Assembly: GCA_030597275.1 (NCBI GenBank)
Contig: JAUVSB010000096.1
Span: 1-5,664, forward strand
Direction: 5' to 3'
Origin: Gammaproteobacteria bacterium
GTDB lineage: Bacteria; Pseudomonadota; Gammaproteobacteria; BMS3Bbin11
Length of the DNA: 5,664 bases
Shown here: positions 1 to 5,664 of the stretch, in pieces
Layout of the letters: the number at the start of each line of letters is the position of its first letter
Numbering within the stretch: position 1 is the stretch's first letter
Notes under the pieces: model-generated
Database searches by the model: none
What the model was told of the DNA's origin: nothing
Seen by the model: only the letters and a program-made list of their open reading frames with translations
Program-made: the position numbers and the translations under genes

Positions 1-1178
1 ACTGACATGACAAAAGACAAGCCACCAATTACGGCAACGTCGTGCCAGTCCAGACTGGATGGAAAGCCGGAGATGTAATATAAATCAGCCGGCATAAATT
101 GAACCTGGAAAAATCCTTCTATGGCACTGACAATTGTGGAAACATTCAAGGCCAGTGCCACCCCGCATGCGAGCCCCAGCAGTGTACCGATAAAGCCTAT
201 TATCGTCCCCTGGTAGACAAATACAGACATGATATTGCGCGGGCTCATTCCCAATGTTCTTAGAATTGCGATATCTGCCTGTTTATCCGTCACCACCATG
301 ACAAGCGTAGAGACAAGATTAAAAGCGGCCACCGCAACGATCAGCATCAAGATGACAAACATGACATTTTTTTCAATTTTCAGGGCACGGAAAAAACTGA
401 CATGTTCCTGCGTCCAGTTTCTTATTCGATAGTTGGGACCCAGCTGTTTAGCAAGATCCAGCGAGAAAAGCGGCGCAGCGTCTATATCAGCTAGCTTTAA
501 ACGCAGGCCAGACACATTTGCCTGCATCCGGTACAGGGTCTGTGCATCTGCCATATCAATCAGCACCAGGCCACTGTCATATTCGTACATCCCAGCCTCA
601 AACACACCAGCAACAGTAAAACGCTTCATACGCGGCAGAATACCCGCCGCCGTCACCGATGCCTGGGGCGCCATCAGCGTGACCTTATCACCCACCCAAA
701 CACCTAGTGAGACGGCTAACTCCTGTCCCAGTATGATGCGATATTTACCCGTGGCAAGATCATTTAATCTTCCACTTTTCATGTTCTCACCAAGGTTGGA
801 TACAGAAACCTCTTCAGTGGGTACGATCCCTCGCACCATCACTCCGCTGCTCTTACCATGTACCGTAAGCAGGCCCTGAGCCAGTACATAAGGCGCACTG
901 CCAAGCACTTCTTCATTGCCGGTGACTTTCTTCTGCGTTGATTGCCAGTCAGATAAATCTTCACCGTAACCCGCCACCGTCACATGCGCCGCAACAGAGA
1001 GGATACGACTTCTTAATTCCTCACCAAAACCATTCATCACAGAAAGCACAGTGATCAACGCGGTAACACCCAGCGCCGTACCCAGCATAGAGGCAAGAGA
1101 AATGAATGAAATAAAATGATTACGCCGCTTGGCGCGGGTATAACGTAGGCCGATGAAGAGTTCTAAGGGATGGATCAT
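1..1178 (-). CDS. lolC: Lipoprotein-releasing ABC transporter permease, LolC/LolE/LolF type (3' end missing)
   Basis: This is an inner-membrane subunit of the Lol ABC transporter, which extracts outer-membrane lipoproteins from the inner membrane and hands them to the periplasmic chaperone LolA, using ATP hydrolysis by LolD. The frame stays open from the ATG at 1178 to the window edge, giving 392 codons. Family members are about 400-415 residues, so only some 20 residues are missing. It starts MIHPLELFIGLRY, the usual family N-terminus. A first membrane helix spans about residues 22-47, ending in the conserved LSVMNGF. A periplasmic domain runs to about 265, followed by helices near 271-297 and 318-345 and another starting near 380. 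Residues 169-187 resemble the LolA-binding Hook of LolC. FFRALKIEKN (262-271) is LolC-like, whereas STLVMVVTDKQ and DIAILRTLG (290-310) and the following loop resemble LolE. The protein could therefore be a single LolF-type permease. The start overlaps the lysS stop (ATGA), and AGAGG lies 4 bases upstream, so translation is probably coupled. lolD would be expected next, outside the window. Confidence 0.93.
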   Translation of the reverse strand, partial: MIHPLELFIGLRYTRAKRRNHFISFISLASMLGTALGVTALITVLSVMNGFGEELRSRILSVAAHVTVAGYGEDLSDWQSTQKKVTGNEEVLGSAPYVLAQGLLTVHGKSSGVMVRGIVPTEEVSVSNLGENMKSGRLNDLATGKYRIILGQELAVSLGVWVGDKVTLMAPQASVTAAGILPRMKRFTVAGVFEAGMYEYDSGLVLIDMADAQTLYRMQANVSGLRLKLADIDAAPLFSLDLAKQLGPNYRIRNWTQEHVSFFRALKIEKNVMFVILMLIVAVAAFNLVSTLVMVVTDKQADIAILRTLGMSPRNIMSVFVYQGTIIGFIGTLLGLACGVALALNVSTIVSAIEGFFQVQFMPADLYYISGFPSSLDWHDVAVIGGLSFVMS

Positions 1179-2680
1179 TCCGCCTCTGGCCGCATATGAG
1201 GAAATAACAATACATCACGAATTGATGGACTATCAGTAAACAACATAACCAGGCGATCTATACCTATGCCCTCTCCTGCTGTTGGAGGCATACCATGCTC
1301 CAGCGCACGGATGTAATCGGCATCATAGGACATGGCTTCATCATCCCCTTCATCTTTTTGCTTCAGCTGATCGCGGAAACGTTCTGCCTGGTCTTCCGGG
1401 TCATTGAGCTCGGAGAAACCATTGGCAATTTCGCGGCCGCCGATGAAAAGCTCAAAACGATCCGCAACAGTAGGGTCTTCGTCATTGCGGCGCGACAAGG
1501 GGGAAACTTCTACAGGGTAAGCGGTAATGAATGTCGGGTCTTTTAGCAGGTGTTCACCCGTTTTCTCGAATATCTCAATTAATAGCTTGCCGATGCCGTA
1601 ACTGTCCCGCAAGGGGATTTTCAGGCCTTCAGCATGTTTACGCAGTGCATCTATATCATCAAGCTGTTCAACTGACAGCTCTTTGTTATATTTAAGCACC
1701 ACCTCTTTGACGGTCATGCGAGTGAATGGCTTGCCAAAGTCATATTCATCGCCCTGATAGTTGATGATGGTATTGCCATTCTGCACCGTCTCAGTGATAT
1801 GCCGCAACATATCTTCGGTCAGGTCCATCAGGTCATTGTAATCAGCATAAGCCTGATAGAACTCAACCATAGTAAATTCAGGATTGTGACGCGTACTCAG
1901 ACCTTCGTTACGGAAATTCCGGTTGATCTCGAATACGCGTTCAAACCCACCTACTACCAGACGTTTTAAATACAGTTCTGGTGCGATGCGCATGAACAAT
2001 TCTATATTCAGCGCATTATGAAAGGTTTTAAATGGGCGGGCTGCCGCACCACCGGGCACAGCCTGCATCATCGGTGTTTCTACTTCGAGGAAATCCCGCT
2101 CGGCGAGATAATCACGAATCAGTGAGATGATGCGAGTACGTTTACGGAAACTGTCGCGTGAAGCCTGACTCATGATCAGGTCAACATAACGCTGACGGTA
2201 GCGCATCTCCTGGTCTGTCAGACCGTGATATTTCTCAGGCAGCGGCCTCAATGACTTGACCAACAACTGTATAGCATCGACACGGATACTTAATTCGCCG
2301 GTTTTAGTGCGGAACAATACACCTTCTACACCAATAATATCGCCAATATCCCACTTTTTAAAACCGGTATTGTATAGACCTTCAGGCAGGTTATCGCGCA
2401 TAACAAAAAGCTGAATACGGCCTGACATATCTTCAACATGAGCAAAACTGGCCTTACCCATAATGCGCCGCGACATCATCCGCCCGGCGACCTTTACACG
2501 TACCGGTTCAGCCTCGAGTTCATCATTATCCTTATTCTCATAACGCGCCAGAATTTCAGCTGCCATGGTATTGCGACGAAAATCATTAGGAAATGGATTG
2601 CCACCATTTTCTCGCATCGCGGCAAGTTTCTCGCGGCGCTGTCTAATTTGTTCGTTATCGTTTTGTGTTGAATCTGTCAT
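1175..2680 (-). CDS. lysS: Lysine--tRNA ligase, class II
   Basis: This cytoplasmic enzyme charges tRNA-Lys with lysine using ATP. The 501-residue protein matches the usual length of bacterial class II LysRS (E. coli about 505). The N-terminus carries the typical QIRQRREKL and NPFPNDFRR segments. An OB-fold anticodon-binding domain covers about residues 61-145. The class II catalytic core follows: motif 1 around 197-216 (FLEVETPMM), motif 2 around 246-280 (FERVFEINRNFRNEG, then HNPEFTMVEFY), and motif 3 around 469-494 (GEGIGIDRLVMLF, then IRDVLLFP) with its ATP-binding arginine. All three motifs are intact. It lies 30 bases downstream of prfB on the same strand, as in E. coli, and no promoter is evident in the gap, so it is probably co-transcribed with prfB. 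The Shine-Dalgarno sequence before the ATG at 2680 is poor, but the N-terminal homology supports this start. Its TGA stop overlaps the ATG of the Lol permease gene. Confidence 0.98.
   Translation of the reverse strand: MTDSTQNDNEQIRQRREKLAAMRENGGNPFPNDFRRNTMAAEILARYENKDNDELEAEPVRVKVAGRMMSRRIMGKASFAHVEDMSGRIQLFVMRDNLPEGLYNTGFKKWDIGDIIGVEGVLFRTKTGELSIRVDAIQLLVKSLRPLPEKYHGLTDQEMRYRQRYVDLIMSQASRDSFRKRTRIISLIRDYLAERDFLEVETPMMQAVPGGAAARPFKTFHNALNIELFMRIAPELYLKRLVVGGFERVFEINRNFRNEGLSTRHNPEFTMVEFYQAYADYNDLMDLTEDMLRHITETVQNGNTIINYQGDEYDFGKPFTRMTVKEVVLKYNKELSVEQLDDIDALRKHAEGLKIPLRDSYGIGKLLIEIFEKTGEHLLKDPTFITAYPVEVSPLSRRNDEDPTVADRFELFIGGREIANGFSELNDPEDQAERFRDQLKQKDEGDDEAMSYDADYIRALEHGMPPTAGEGIGIDRLVMLFTDSPSIRDVLLFPHMRPEAE
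1183..1187 (-). promoter_or_regulatory. Ribosome binding site of the Lol permease gene, inside lysS
   Basis: AGAGG lies 4 bases before the ATG at 1178 and within the last codons of lysS. Together with the 4-base overlap of the lysS stop and this start, it supports the chosen start and suggests translational coupling. This is inferred from sequence only. Confidence 0.55.
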
Positions 2681-2710
2681 GTCATTAGTTTCAGTTGTGA
2701 TATGTGTATT

Positions 2711-3809
2711 CTATAGTCCGGATTTTAAACTAGCCTCTATAAACTGGTTCAGATCACCATCGAGTACCGCCTGGGTATTGCCCGTCTCAACACCGGTACG
2801 CAGATCTTTGATGCGTGATGCATCCAGCACATATGAGCGTATTTGACTGCCCCAGCCGATATCTGACTTGGAATCTTCCACTTCTTTTTGATCTTCCTGC
2901 CGCTTCTGGATCTCCAGTTCATACAAACGCGCCTTCATCATATCCATAGCCTGGGCCTTATTGCGATGCTGAGAACGATCACTCTGGCATTGTACAACGA
3001 TGCCTGTAGGGATATGGGTTAATCGAACGGCTGAATCCGTTTTATTCACGTGCTGGCCACCTGCACCACTGGCACGATAGGTATCTATGCGTAAATCGGC
3101 CGGGTTGATTTCAATTTCTATGCTCTCGTCAATTTCTGGCGATACAAAAACTGATGCAAAAGAGGTGTGGCGCCGGTTGCCGGAATCAAATGGGGATTTC
3201 CTTACCAGGCGGTGTACTCCCATCTCGGTACGCAGAGAGCCAAAGGCATCTTCCCCGCTAAACTTGATGGTAGCGCTTTTAATTCCTGCCACATCACCTG
3301 CGGAAACTTCCATCAATTCAGTCTTAAAGCCCTGGCGCTCACCCCAGCGCAAATACATACGCAGAAGCATATTTGCCCAATCCTGCGCCTCGGTACCCCC
3401 AGAGCCAGCCTGTATATCCATCCAGGCATTATTTGCATCCATTTTGCCGGAGAACATACGACGAAACTCAAGTTCTTCCAGCTTTTTTAATAACTTGTTC
3501 AGCTCGCCCTGTACGTCCTCAAGCATAGACTCATCATTTTCTTCCTCTATCATCGATAGAAGTTCGGTGGATTCGTCTATGCCATTTTCAAGCATCAAAA
3601 TGACGTCAACTACCGCTTCCAGACGGGCACGTTCCTGACCCAAAGACTGTGCCCTGTCTGGATCATTCCAGACATCAGGACTTTCCAGTTCACGCTGGAT
3701 CTCGGTTAGCTGCTCGGACTTGGCATCAAAGTCAAAGATACCCCCTCAAAGACAATACACGTGCCTTCATATCTTTGAGTTGATTTTTTAAAGGGTTCAG
3801 ATCTTCCAT
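2711..3809 (-). CDS. prfB: Peptide chain release factor 2 (programmed +1 frameshift)
   Basis: RF2 recognises UGA and UAA stop codons in the ribosomal A site and triggers peptide release. The gene is in two frames. Codons 1-25 run from the ATG at 3809 (MEDLNPLKNQLKD...LRGYL) and meet an in-frame TGA at 3734-3732. A +1 shift on CTT TGA C then continues with DFDAKSEQL to the TAG at 2713-2711. The joined product is 365 residues, the same as E. coli RF2, with the shift at the same codon. A coiled-coil-rich domain 1 leads. The stop-recognising SPF motif lies at 205-207 and the catalytic GGQ at 250-252, both at E. coli positions. Residue 246, before SGAGGQ, is Ala, the common form, rather than the Thr of E. 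coli K-12. Without the frameshift only a fragment from an internal TTG (3643) would be called. The ATG at 3809 is supported by the N-terminal similarity (NPL... then LRGYL), although no strong Shine-Dalgarno precedes it. It is the first gene of the prfB-lysS-lol operon. Confidence 0.98.
3731..3746 (-). promoter_or_regulatory. prfB programmed +1 frameshift site
   Basis: Read on the minus strand, AGGGGG (3746-3741) is an internal Shine-Dalgarno-like element. It is followed by a 3-base spacer TAT and the slippery CTT TGA C (3737-3731). This equals the known E. coli prfB signal. When RF2 is scarce the ribosome pauses at UGA, the tRNA-Leu slips by one base to UUU, and decoding resumes at GAC. When RF2 is plentiful the 25-residue peptide is released. 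RF2 thus controls its own synthesis. The sequence elements are seen directly; the mechanism is established for the family. Confidence 0.97.
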
Positions 3810-3832
3810 TATTCAAATATTACGTAGCGTTC

Positions 3833-3838
3833 ATTATA
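3833..3838 (-). promoter_or_regulatory. Candidate -10 element of the prfB operon
   Basis: A perfect TATAAT lies 23 bases before the prfB ATG, read on the minus strand. A start of transcription about 7 bases further would give a leader of only about 16 bases. No good TTGACA-like -35 box is present at 16-18 bases. The best match is a 3/6 GTGATC at a 19-base spacing, so the promoter would need an activator or be weak. The assignment rests on position and the -10 match only. Confidence 0.4.
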
Positions 3839-3846
3839 TAAGCAGG

Positions 3847-3858
3847 CAAACATGTTTG
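3847..3858. promoter_or_regulatory. 12-base perfect palindrome upstream of prfB
   Basis: CAAACATGTTTG is its own reverse complement. It sits 8 bases upstream of the candidate prfB -10 box, covering the spacer and the edge of the -35 region, where a repressor or regulator could bind. It could also be chance in a short intergenic region. No specific regulator is recognised. Confidence 0.3.
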
Positions 3859-4004
3859 ATCACCATAGACTGGGAGCGGATTCTATCAGTTCAGGTAAGG
3901 GATAAGAAGCAGCACAACTATTACGAACGCGAACCTGGTAAGCAATCGCAGGTGCCCATCAGCGGACATTGTCAGGATTTAATACTAACGAATCGAACCA
4001 GGAC

Positions 4005-5162
4005 TCAAAGTCTGCTATCTATCCAGGCTTTATTGAAGCTGACATAAGCCACCTGCACCCTTTTCCACGTATAGACCAGGTGATAAGTCCCGTCCCTGGA
4101 CTGAATAATATAAGGGTATGAAAATTCATCCTTGTTGTTATCTTCACGCAATTCACTGGCTTCTATATCAGCAATTTTCTTCCAGCTCTTTCCCTGGTCA
4201 TTTGAAAAAGCCAGCGACAATGGGTTTCTATGTTCGGCAGAATCATTGTAAGCCAGAACAACACCTTCGCTATTGCCCGCTATAGAAACGGCAGCATCCG
4301 GGTTAGGCAAACGGGTATCACGTGGTGTGGACCAGTTTTTCCCGCTATCAGTACTAGACATCTGAAACAATTTTCTTTCAGGGCTGCTGTCGCGTAAAAC
4401 AGCGAGCATTAAATCTTCGCCTATTACTGCAATGTCAGGCTGAATATAGTGCCTGCCTTTGGTCATCCTGATTTTTTCTTTTACCTCGCCTTTTATGTCA
4501 ACACGTAAAAGCTCAGCAAATTTGCCCACCAGTTCATGGTAGACCGGCAGACCGATGGTTCCGTCCTTATAGAAAAATGGATGCCCTTTTGTCAGGGTAC
4601 TTAGATTCAAAAAAGGAGAACTAACAAGCCTTTTAACCTTGCCCCAGTTCTTACCACCGTCTGAAGAACTGACCATATTAATACTACTGGTAGACCAGCC
4701 ACCAATAGACGCCGTAACAAAAAACATCCAGACGCTCTGGTTTTCTCCAGCAAGTAAGACAGCATTGCCAAGCTTTCTAATATGCACGCCAAGGTCATCA
4801 GACACACGCTGACGACTCAGAGAATTAACAGGCTCAGTCCATGATTGAGCGGCCACATTTAAACGCGAGCTATAAAGCGCCACATCACCTGCACCTTCAC
4901 GCACACCACCATACCATACCGACAAAATTGTGCCGTCAGAGAGCTCGGCTATAGCGGGGGCGTGCACACTGGGGGTTGGGCTGTTTTCAGTAACAAAGCC
5001 CCTGGTAAATAAAGCAGTTGTATTTTGGTTCTCAGAGCCAGTAGTTTTTTGATGTACCAGGCTCCAGTCAGATAATTGCCTGCTATCAATAGCCAGAACT
5101 AACACCAGGGCTAACACTGCAGCAATAAATAAAGTGTTTTTTATATAACCAGGAGTGGACAT
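4005..5162 (-). CDS. BNR/Asp-box protein, predicted exo-sialidase family, membrane-anchored or exported
   Basis: The 385-residue protein has the layout of the BNR_2-type predicted neuraminidases, a six-bladed beta-propeller glycosidase-like fold. Three Asp boxes of the form S-x-D-x-G-x-x-W lie at 166-173, 270-277 and 320-327, with a degenerate one near 97-108. Other family-type segments are HAPAIAELSDGTILSVWYGG (67-86), GHPFFYKDGTIGLPVYHE (193-210) and the C-terminal VYTWKR with FNKAWI. Residues 10-25 are a strong hydrophobic helix without a clear AxA cleavage site, so it is either an uncleaved membrane anchor or a signal peptide, placing the propeller in the periplasm. I chose the ATG at 5162 because this helix follows at once. 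A TTG start at 5312 (435 residues) adds 50 residues without protein-like character that overlap another open frame. The Shine-Dalgarno is weak. The classical sialidase FRIP arginine motif is not visible, so the substrate is uncertain and need not be sialic acid. Confidence 0.85.
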   Translation of the reverse strand: MSTPGYIKNTLFIAAVLALVLVLAIDSRQLSDWSLVHQKTTGSENQNTTALFTRGFVTENSPTPSVHAPAIAELSDGTILSVWYGGVREGAGDVALYSSRLNVAAQSWTEPVNSLSRQRVSDDLGVHIRKLGNAVLLAGENQSVWMFFVTASIGGWSTSSINMVSSSDGGKNWGKVKRLVSSPFLNLSTLTKGHPFFYKDGTIGLPVYHELVGKFAELLRVDIKGEVKEKIRMTKGRHYIQPDIAVIGEDLMLAVLRDSSPERKLFQMSSTDSGKNWSTPRDTRLPNPDAAVSIAGNSEGVVLAYNDSAEHRNPLSLAFSNDQGKSWKKIADIEASELREDNNKDEFSYPYIIQSRDGTYHLVYTWKRVQVAYVSFNKAWIDSRL

Positions 5163-5199
5163 TATTGAAATATTTCTGAAATCGAAATGCAGCAAGGTG

Positions 5200-5316
5200 T
5201 CAGGCCACTTCACTTTCCAGACTGCCGAAAAATGGCTCAAGATTATCCTCTGTAGCGTCCAGCAGCTCGGCAAACTTTTTCCGGTATTCGGGCTGCAGGT
5301 CAAAGTATACAATCAT
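5200..5316 (-). CDS. Small hypothetical protein, 38 residues
   Basis: This short frame runs from the ATG at 5316 to the TGA at 5202-5200. It encodes MIVYFDLQPEYRKKFAELL followed by an acidic tail ending ESEVA. Two in-frame TAA codons lie just upstream, so it is not the end of a longer frame. AGAGA sits 6 bases before the ATG, a better ribosome binding site than that of the sialidase-like gene, whose ATG lies 37 bases beyond this stop. Codon choice is unremarkable, with common codons throughout. The peptide is acidic (nine D/E against three K/R), has no membrane helix and is probably cytoplasmic. It could be a true small protein, a leader peptide affecting the next gene, or the N-terminal remnant of a decayed gene. 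I do not recognise the family. Confidence 0.5.
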   Translation of the reverse strand: MIVYFDLQPEYRKKFAELLDATEDNLEPFFGSLESEVA

Positions 5317-5322
5317 GCTTTT

Positions 5323-5327
5323 TCTCT
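5323..5327 (-). promoter_or_regulatory. Ribosome binding site of the 38-residue open frame
   Basis: AGAGA, read on the minus strand, lies 6 bases before the ATG at 5316. It is an imperfect Shine-Dalgarno match at a normal distance, and it is one of the reasons for calling the small open frame. Confidence 0.4.
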
Positions 5328-5348
5328 GATAAAAACACTTTTTTTATT

Positions 5349-5372
5349 AATAGTTATTATAATAGTTATTGT
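5349..5372 (+). repeat. Two-copy 12-base tandem repeat in the divergent intergenic region
   Basis: AATAGTTATTAT (5349-5360) is followed directly by AATAGTTATTGT (5361-5372), with one mismatch. The repeat is AT-rich and lies between the minus-strand small frame/sialidase-like gene and the plus-strand transporter gene. It could be a pair of regulator half-sites about one helical turn apart, or simple low-complexity DNA. Confidence 0.6.
5355..5364. promoter_or_regulatory. Palindromic -10-like sequence, possible bidirectional promoter
   Basis: TATTATAATA is a perfect palindrome, so TATAAT occurs on both strands: 5358-5363 on plus and 5361-5356 on minus. It lies between divergent genes. On the minus strand it would give a leader of about 33 bases for the small open frame; on the plus strand, one of about 130 bases for the transporter. 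Neither side has a good -35 box, so this is tentative. Confidence 0.35.
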
Positions 5373-5411
5373 AGAATACGGTTACTGAAGTGAACTCCCC
5401 TCTACCAGACA

Positions 5412-5417
5412 TATAGT
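5412..5417 (+). promoter_or_regulatory. Alternative -10 element for the transporter gene
   Basis: TATAGT matches the -10 consensus at 5 of 6 positions and would give a leader of roughly 80 bases. The best upstream hexamer at 16 bases (GTGAAC) is a poor -35. It lies inside a small inverted repeat, TCTAC (5401-5405) and GTAGA (5416-5420). Confidence 0.22.
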
Positions 5418-5491
5418 AGATTATTCGCCGCAATAAGCAAACATTACTACATTTAAACCTTCACGTGCTGCTTTTGTAAAAAATTAGAACC

Positions 5492-5497
5492 AAGAAG
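5492..5497 (+). promoter_or_regulatory. Ribosome binding site of the PiT-like gene
   Basis: AAGAAG sits 5 bases before the ATG at 5503, an imperfect purine-rich Shine-Dalgarno at a normal distance. It supports this start over any later one. Confidence 0.4.
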
Positions 5498-5502
5498 ACA
5501 TA

Positions 5503-5664
5503 ATGCAAGAAAACACCCAGCAACAGCTAACCCGGTCAGGCTTCAGCGTTCTATTCCTGATAGCAATCGTCATTTTCATCCTGTTTACTACTGATGAGGG
5601 AGAAGGAAGGCTACTGCTAGTGATTGCAGCTGTCATTGGCGGCTACATGGCTATAAATATCGGG
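5503..5664 (+). CDS. Inorganic phosphate transporter, PiT family (N-terminal part)
   Basis: The frame starts at the ATG at 5503 and is open to the window edge, giving 54 codons. After a short polar, Gln-rich N-terminus come two hydrophobic helices, about residues 14-29 and 37-52, separated by the acidic loop TTDEGEGR. The last visible residues, GGYMAINIG, match the start of the conserved PiT/PHO4 signature, which in this subfamily usually continues as ANDVANN. PiT proteins are inner-membrane carriers taking up phosphate with protons or sodium. The N-terminal extension with an extra helix before the signature is typical of the longer bacterial PiT subgroup. AAGAAG lies 5 bases before the ATG and supports the start. 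The gene is divergent from the sialidase-like gene. No Pho box is seen upstream. The assignment rests on a short segment, since most of the protein lies outside the window. Confidence 0.72.
   Translation, partial: MQENTQQQLTRSGFSVLFLIAIVIFILFTTDEGEGRLLLVIAAVIGGYMAINIG

Larger units (their letters stand above)
3810..4004. other. Intergenic region between the sialidase-like gene and prfB
   Basis: There is no convincing gene in these 195 bases. They hold the candidate prfB -10 box, the 12-base palindrome and, just after the sialidase stop, a short tRNA T-arm-like string. I do not see a GC-rich hairpin followed by a T run on the minus strand, so an intrinsic terminator for the sialidase-like gene is not evident. 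Some readthrough into prfB is possible. Confidence 0.6.
5317..5502. other. Divergent intergenic region
   Basis: These 186 bases separate the minus-strand small frame from the plus-strand transporter. The half next to the small frame is very AT-rich and contains the 12-base tandem repeat and the palindromic -10-like sequence. The other half holds the TATAGT candidate and a 5-base inverted repeat. No RNA gene is recognised here. Confidence 0.5.

Noticed and set aside
433..879. Plus-strand 148-codon frame.
   Set aside because: It lies entirely antisense to the Lol permease gene, which has clear family motifs. It is a shadow frame.
3087..3638. Plus-strand 183-codon frame antisense to prfB.
   Set aside because: The serine-rich translation is the reverse of acidic, coiled-coil RF2 coding sequence. 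It is a shadow frame.
3732..3734. Premature stop making prfB a pseudogene.
   Set aside because: The TGA is embedded in the full canonical frameshift signal and the joined product has normal length and motifs.
3985..4030. A complete tRNA gene on the minus strand.
   Set aside because: Only a T-loop-like string is present. The T stem does not pair and there is no acceptor stem or D-arm, and most of the stretch is coding sequence of the sialidase-like gene.
3856..4047. Plus-strand 63-codon frame across the intergenic region and the 3' end of the sialidase-like gene.
   Set aside because: It starts at TTG, lacks a good ribosome binding site, shows no recognisable domain, and overlaps a well-supported gene on the other strand.
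5163..5312. 50-residue N-terminal extension of the sialidase-like protein from a TTG start.
   Set aside because: The added residues have no protein-like character, overlap the 38-residue frame, and would bury the signal-anchor helix in the interior. The ATG at 5162 puts the helix at the N-terminus as expected.
5341..5502. Pho box upstream of the phosphate transporter.
   Set aside because: Pho boxes have CTGTCAT-like 7-base repeats with an 11-base period. The repeat here is TAGTTAT-type with a 12-base period and does not match.

Overview
The window looks like a chromosomal segment of a gammaproteobacterium. The RF2, lysyl-tRNA synthetase and Lol permease proteins closely follow the enterobacterial forms in length and motif position, and the prfB-lysS order is the usual gammaproteobacterial one. 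Base composition is moderate and no insertion sequence, phage gene or CRISPR array is visible. The species cannot be named from this alone.

Left part (1-3809, all on the minus strand): a compact operon transcribed prfB -> lysS -> lolC-like gene. prfB (3809-2711) is complete only if read through an in-frame UGA at codon 26 using the classic +1 programmed frameshift. lysS (2680-1175) follows after 30 bases. The Lol permease gene (1178 to beyond position 1) overlaps the lysS stop in an ATGA junction and is cut by the window edge. A short non-coding stretch (3810-4004) carries a perfect TATAAT and a 12-base palindrome that may control the operon.

Right part (4005-5502): on the minus strand lies a membrane-anchored or secreted BNR/Asp-box protein of the predicted sialidase type (5162-4005). 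It is preceded by a previously easy-to-miss 38-codon open frame (5316-5200) with a plausible ribosome binding site. An AT-rich intergenic region (5317-5502) holds a 12-base tandem repeat and a palindromic -10-like sequence.

Right edge (5503 onward, plus strand): the first 54 codons of a membrane protein. Its end matches the start of the conserved core of PiT-family phosphate transporters.

Functionally, the left operon joins translation termination, lysine tRNA charging and lipoprotein export to the outer membrane. These are housekeeping functions co-transcribed rather than a single pathway. The sialidase-like gene and the phosphate transporter are divergently arranged and have no evident link to that operon. 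I see no clear novel defence or mobile system. The points most worth checking are the small open frame, the divergent promoter region and the true substrate of the sialidase-like protein.
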